NCBI GenBank assembly: GCA_001704765.1
Contig: MBFK01000183.1
Location: forward strand, 52,905 to 116,904
Source of the DNA: Sinorhizobium shofinae
GTDB taxonomy: Bacteria; Pseudomonadota; Alphaproteobacteria; Rhizobiales; Rhizobiaceae
Length of the DNA: 64,000 bases
Direction: 5' to 3'
The notes under the pieces were generated by a model. That model was not told where the DNA came from and made no database searches. It saw nothing but the letters and a program-made list of their open reading frames with translations. Shown here in pieces: positions 60,821 to 64,000 of the stretch (its first letter is position 1; each line of letters begins with the position of its first letter). The translations under genes and the position numbers were made by a program.

Positions 60821-61483
60821 TCACCTCGGAACGGCGAGCCGCCGCTCGACGGCGCGCATCAGCGCGGCCAGCAGCGAGCAGGTTGCGACGTAGAGGCAGC
60901 TCGCGACGATCCACGTCTCGATGACGCGGAAGGTCTCGACATTGATCTTGCGCGCCTCGAAAGTGAGCTCCGGCACGGCGATCGCCGCGGCAAGCGAGGT
61001 GTCCTTGAACAGCGAGATCATCGTGCTGCCGAGCGACGGCAGGACGTTGCGCAGCATCAGCGGAATGATGATCGAGGTACGGATCTGCATCTCGGTGAGA
61101 CCGATCGCGAGCCCCGCCTCGCGCTGGCCCGGAGGCACGGCGATGAGACCGCCGCGGAACACTTCGGCAAGATAGGCGCCGGAATAGATCGCCAGCGTCA
61201 TCACGAAGCTCTCGATCTTCCCAAGGCGAATACCAAGTTGGGGAAGGGCGAAATAGCTGAAGAGGACAAGCACGAGGATCGGCGTATTGCGGATGATCGT
61301 CACGTAGAGCCCGGCCGGCTTGCGCAGGAGAATGCTTTTGGAGACGAGAGCGAAGGCGGTGATCAGCCCGATCACGCACCCGGCGAGGATCGCCACGATC
61401 GCGAGACCAAGGCTAAGCGCTAGCCCTTGGAGAAGCAGGTCGAACGAGCGCCAGACAGCCGCGAAGTTCAATGAATAGGTCAT
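60821..61483 (-). CDS. Amino acid ABC transporter permease (HisQ/GlnP type), first
   Basis: A 220 aa membrane subunit with TM segments SLGLAIVAILAGCVIGLITAFAL and others. YVTIIRNTPILVLVLFSYFALPQ is the conserved RNTPxL loop, and EVFRGGLIAVPPGQREAGLAIGLTEMQIRTSIIIPLMLRNVLPSLG is the EAA loop. Start choice between ATG 61483 and ATG 61495 is open; neither has a strong ribosome site. The gene follows the binding-protein gene by 66 bases, typical for these importers. Confidence 0.92.
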   Translation of the reverse strand: MTYSLNFAAVWRSFDLLLQGLALSLGLAIVAILAGCVIGLITAFALVSKSILLRKPAGLYVTIIRNTPILVLVLFSYFALPQLGIRLGKIESFVMTLAIYSGAYLAEVFRGGLIAVPPGQREAGLAIGLTEMQIRTSIIIPLMLRNVLPSLGSTMISLFKDTSLAAAIAVPELTFEARKINVETFRVIETWIVASCLYVATCSLLAALMRAVERRLAVPR

Positions 61484-61549
61484 GGGCGCAGCCATTGCTA
61501 TGCAAAGGATAGGGCGGCTCCGCACACAGCGGAGCCGCCGATGACGGGT

Positions 61550-62392
61550 TTACTTGTACTCGATGGGGAAGCCGATCTGCGGCGGGGTAAGGTCCTTGCC
61601 GAACCAGGTCTTGAATGACTTGGCGTAGAAGTCGAACTCGACCCCGGTCATTGCTTCGTGCAGCGCCGTGTTGACGAAGTTCAGCCAGTCCTGATCGCCG
61701 CGCTTGACGCCGCAGGCATAGGTCTGCGGGTTCCAGCCATAGCCGGCATCCTTGTAGCGGCCCGGGTTCTGGGTCATGTACCAGGCAAGCGACGATTGGT
61801 CGGTGGCGGCGGCATCGGCGCGACCGGATTCGAGCGCCTGATAGATCAGATCCTGGGATTCATACTGGTCGACCGTCGCATCGGGAAGCGCGGCGTGGAC
61901 CATGTCTTCCGCATAGACGTTCTGTAGCACCGATACGGTGACCGACGAGCCCGCGGCCTTTAGTGCTTCATAGTCGGCATACTTGCCGTCACCCTTCAGC
62001 ATAAGGCCGACGCCTTCGCGGTAATAAGGAATGGTGAAGGCGATCTGCTGGGCGCGTTCTCCGGTGACCGTCATGAACTGGCAGGTGATGTCGACCTTGC
62101 CGGTGGTGATGTTGGGGATGCGCGCGTCCGACGACTGGTTGACGTACTCGATCTTGTCGGGGTCTCCGAACAGCGCCTTGGCAATGATGCGCCCCATGTC
62201 GACGTCGAAACCCTGCAACTTGTCCTCGGCGCTCTTGAAGTGCCACGGCGCATTGGTGCTGCCGGTGCCGAGGATCAGATGGCCACGCGCCAGAACTTCA
62301 TCGAGTTTGCTCGACGGCTGCTGCGCATGAGCTGGCATCGCGGCCAGCGAGGCAAATACGAGGCTGGCGGCGAAGGTGAATGTCTTGATCAT
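61550..62392 (-). CDS. Amino acid-binding protein of ABC importer (SBP family 3)
   Basis: Periplasmic receptor of the polar amino acid importer, 280 aa. The signal peptide is MIKTFTFAASLVFASLAAMPAHAQ. The family-3 pattern follows: LILGTGSTNAPWHFKSAEDKLQGFDVDMGRIIAKALFG, IPNITTGKVDITCQFMTVTGERAQQIAFTIPYY and YQALESGRADAAATDQSSLAWYM. ATG 62392 has GGAG seven bases ahead. It heads the run of importer, ridA and iclR-like genes and is divergent from the PLP enzyme gene. The ligand could be a hydroxy or D-amino acid, inferred from context only. Confidence 0.93.
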   Translation of the reverse strand: MIKTFTFAASLVFASLAAMPAHAQQPSSKLDEVLARGHLILGTGSTNAPWHFKSAEDKLQGFDVDMGRIIAKALFGDPDKIEYVNQSSDARIPNITTGKVDITCQFMTVTGERAQQIAFTIPYYREGVGLMLKGDGKYADYEALKAAGSSVTVSVLQNVYAEDMVHAALPDATVDQYESQDLIYQALESGRADAAATDQSSLAWYMTQNPGRYKDAGYGWNPQTYACGVKRGDQDWLNFVNTALHEAMTGVEFDFYAKSFKTWFGKDLTPPQIGFPIEYK

Positions 62393-62429
62393 CGGAGATC
62401 TCCCCTTTTTTCGTTCCCGTTGAATTCGT

Positions 62430-62464
62430 TGTCCGGTATATTGGACACGAGTCCTCAATACCGG
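62430..62464. promoter_or_regulatory. Nested inverted repeats between the importer and PLP-enzyme genes
   Basis: TGTCC (62430-62434) and GGACA (62443-62447) are inverted around eight bases. CCGGTAT (62433-62439) and ATACCGG (62458-62464) form a second inverted pair 18 bases apart. They lie just upstream of both divergent genes and are good candidates for the IclR-type operator or overlapping promoters. Confidence 0.4.
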
Positions 62465-62555
62465 ATTGACCTATGAAATGCCTCGGGTCATAACTTGTCA
62501 AGCGGCATCGGCGAGATTCGCCGTCCGTGATTTCTCGTGGGAGGAACCGAGCCCT

Positions 62556-63614
62556 ATGACCCTGCCGATCGAAACGCCTGCCGTGTTGGTCGATCTCGAC
62601 ATCGCCCGCCGCAACGTCCACGCCTTCCAGGCCTATGCCGATCGGCACGGCATTCGCGTGCGCCCGCACATAAAGACGCACAAGCTGCCGCAAATGGCCG
62701 AACTTCAGCTTGAGGCAGGAGCTATCGGCATAACCTGTCAGAAGGTCACCGAAGCGGAGGCGATGGTCGACGGCAGCGCGCGGATCAAGGACGTGCTGAT
62801 CACCTACAATATCCTCGGGGAAGCAAAGCTCGCCGGCCTGGCCAGGCTGAACGCGCGAGTGATTCTCAGTGTGGTGGCGGACAATCCGGCTGTCATCGAC
62901 GGAATGTCAGCCTATTTTGCCGGTGCGCAGAAGCCGCTCACGGTGCTCGTCGAATGCAACACGGGCGCCGATCGCTGCGGCGTCGCGACGCCCGAAGAAG
63001 CGGCTGTCCTTGCCCGGCGCATTGCCGAGTCGCCCGGATTGCGGTTCGGCGGATTGATGACCTATCCGCCAGTCGGCGGCGCGGCGCGGGTGCAATCCTT
63101 CATGAGCGAGGCAAAACGGCTGATCGAGGCGGATGAGCTGGAGGTCGCGACCATTACATCCGGCGGCACGCCGAGCATGATGCAAGCGGCCGAGGCGCCG
63201 ATTGCAACCGAGTATCGGCCAGGCACCTATATCTATAACGATCGCTCTCTCGTCGCCCGCGGCGTCGCGACCTGGGAAGACTGCGCGCTCACCGTGCTTG
63301 CGACGGTCGTCTCCGTTCCGGCGCCAAAGAGGGCGATCATCGACGCCGGCAGCAAGGTGTTGACCTCCGATCTCCTCGGCCTCACCGGCTACGGCCACGT
63401 GCTCGGGCGCGACGACATCCGCATCGACCAGCTTTCGGAAGAACATGGCCGGCTCGTTTCCGACGGCCCGATCGGCCTCAAGGTCGGCGAACAGGTTCGC
63501 GTCGTCCCGAACCACGCCTGCGTGGTGACTAACATGGTCGATGCCGTCCATATCGTCGAAGGCGGCGAGCCGAAGGCGCAGTGGACCGTCGTCGCCCGCG
63601 GGCGCGTTCTCTAA
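62556..63614 (+). CDS. D-threonine aldolase / alanine-racemase-fold PLP enzyme
   Basis: Fold-type III PLP enzyme of the D-TA/DSD family, which cleaves D-3-hydroxy amino acids to glycine plus aldehyde or deaminates D-serine. The 352 aa start TLPIETPAVLVDLDIARRNVHAFQ. The PLP lysine is in RVRPHIKTHKLPQMA. VLVECNTGADRCGVATPEEA is the usual substrate strand, and the C-terminal metal-site elements are PNHACVVTNMVDAVHIVEGG (His and Cys of PNHAC). ATG 62556 has GGAGG about 11 bases ahead; the frame is open to 62466, but that part shows no family residues. Together with RidA and the importer it makes a D-hydroxy-amino-acid breakdown unit. Confidence 0.9.
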   Translation: MTLPIETPAVLVDLDIARRNVHAFQAYADRHGIRVRPHIKTHKLPQMAELQLEAGAIGITCQKVTEAEAMVDGSARIKDVLITYNILGEAKLAGLARLNARVILSVVADNPAVIDGMSAYFAGAQKPLTVLVECNTGADRCGVATPEEAAVLARRIAESPGLRFGGLMTYPPVGGAARVQSFMSEAKRLIEADELEVATITSGGTPSMMQAAEAPIATEYRPGTYIYNDRSLVARGVATWEDCALTVLATVVSVPAPKRAIIDAGSKVLTSDLLGLTGYGHVLGRDDIRIDQLSEEHGRLVSDGPIGLKVGEQVRVVPNHACVVTNMVDAVHIVEGGEPKAQWTVVARGRVL

Positions 63615-63932
63615 CAGCTTGGGGCCTGCTATCTGCGATCTTTCGAAAGGTCAGAGAGGCGCTCGTGGAGCCGTCAGGGCGACGATCGCTATGCCACATA
63701 TCGTTCGGCCGCGATCATAAGGTGCCGCAAATACAGTTATTTTAGCTCGGCCCGAAAATGGGCTATTGTCCTACCGCATCGATCAGAGGCTGGGTCCGCA
63801 GCGGGCAAGGAATTCCGGGAAATGCTCGAACAAGGATAGGACATTTCCCGAATCCGCTCGTTGGCGTCATATGTTTGCGTTGAGATAGTCGATTAAATTG
63901 ATAGTTTTATCTGGCAAAGGATGGAGGTCGAC
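63615..63932. other. Intergenic region at right end
   Basis: About 320 bases without a supported gene. A weak hairpin-like ATCTTTCGAAAGGT (63639-63652) lies shortly after the PLP-enzyme stop. The last 90 bases are AT-rich and lead to a GGAGG ribosome site at 63923-63927, so a promoter for the next gene is likely here. Confidence 0.35.
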
Positions 63933-64000
63933 ATGAGTTCGAATAGACTTGCCGGAATAGTGAAACTAGCACTTTTGGTCGGAAGCCTGCAGCTTGGCTC
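63933..64000 (+). CDS. 5' end of a probable secreted protein, cut by window
   Basis: ATG 63933 has GGAGG five bases upstream. The 22 visible codons read MSSNRLAGIVKLALLVGSLQ then LG and continue out of the window. Two polar/basic residues followed by a hydrophobic stretch indicate a signal peptide or membrane anchor. Nothing more can be said on function. Confidence 0.55.
   Translation, partial: MSSNRLAGIVKLALLVGSLQLG

Noticed and set aside
1..64000. tRNA, rRNA, CRISPR arrays, replication origin or intact insertion sequences
   Set aside because: None recognised by reading; a covariance-model or IS search would be needed to exclude small or diverged ones.

Overview
The window reads as a replicon of a fast-growing rhizobium of the Sinorhizobium/Ensifer type (Alphaproteobacteria). 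The coding DNA is GC-rich, with many 1-4 nt stop/start overlaps (TGATG, ATGA, GTGA). Several families are typical of the group: ExoP/ExoF-like export proteins, a NodP/NodQ-like sulfate-activation pair, an RTX protein and many ABC importers. From memory only, the block of ROK regulator, sugar ABC importer, SIS and PfkB genes beside nodPQ-like genes and a polysaccharide cluster resembles the nodP2Q2 region of S. meliloti pSymB. I could not check this. I saw no rRNA, tRNA, CRISPR array or intact insertion sequence.

Region 1 (1-11.3 kb): a peptide-type ABC importer on the minus strand (fused double ATPase, binding protein, permease cut by the window edge); a secreted polysaccharide-lyase-like protein; a class III nucleotide cyclase; a UDP-N-acetylhexosamine-type dehydrogenase; a DUF3095 cyclase-like protein; and a divergent metallo-beta-lactamase-fold hydrolase that could be a phosphodiesterase.

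Region 2 (11.3-50.2 kb): a large Wzx/Wzy-type surface-polysaccharide locus. It has a priming sugar transferase, five GT4-type glycosyltransferases, a Wzx flippase, a Wzy-like polymerase, an ExoP/Wzc-like copolymerase and an ExoF/Wza-like export protein. Precursor and tailoring genes are a FlaA1/CapD dehydratase, a DegT aminotransferase, a formyltransferase, an epimerase, two deacetylases and a GMC oxidoreductase. Three different sulfotransferases and a cysD-cysNC-cysQ operon supply and handle PAPS. A pectate-lyase-like protein, an RTX repeat protein and an MscS channel are embedded. I infer a sulfated polysaccharide that probably carries a formylated amino sugar. The locus bears rearrangement scars: a short glycosyltransferase remnant and a lyase-like remnant.

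Region 3 (50.4-58.0 kb): a ROK repressor divergent from a sugar ABC importer operon (binding protein, two permeases, SIS-domain protein, PfkB kinase, ATPase). A palindromic operator candidate lies between them.

Region 4 (58.0-63.6 kb): an IclR regulator, a RidA enamine deaminase and a polar amino acid ABC importer, divergent from a D-threonine-aldolase/alanine-racemase-like PLP enzyme. This looks like a hydroxy- or D-amino acid uptake and breakdown unit. The window ends inside the signal peptide of another gene.
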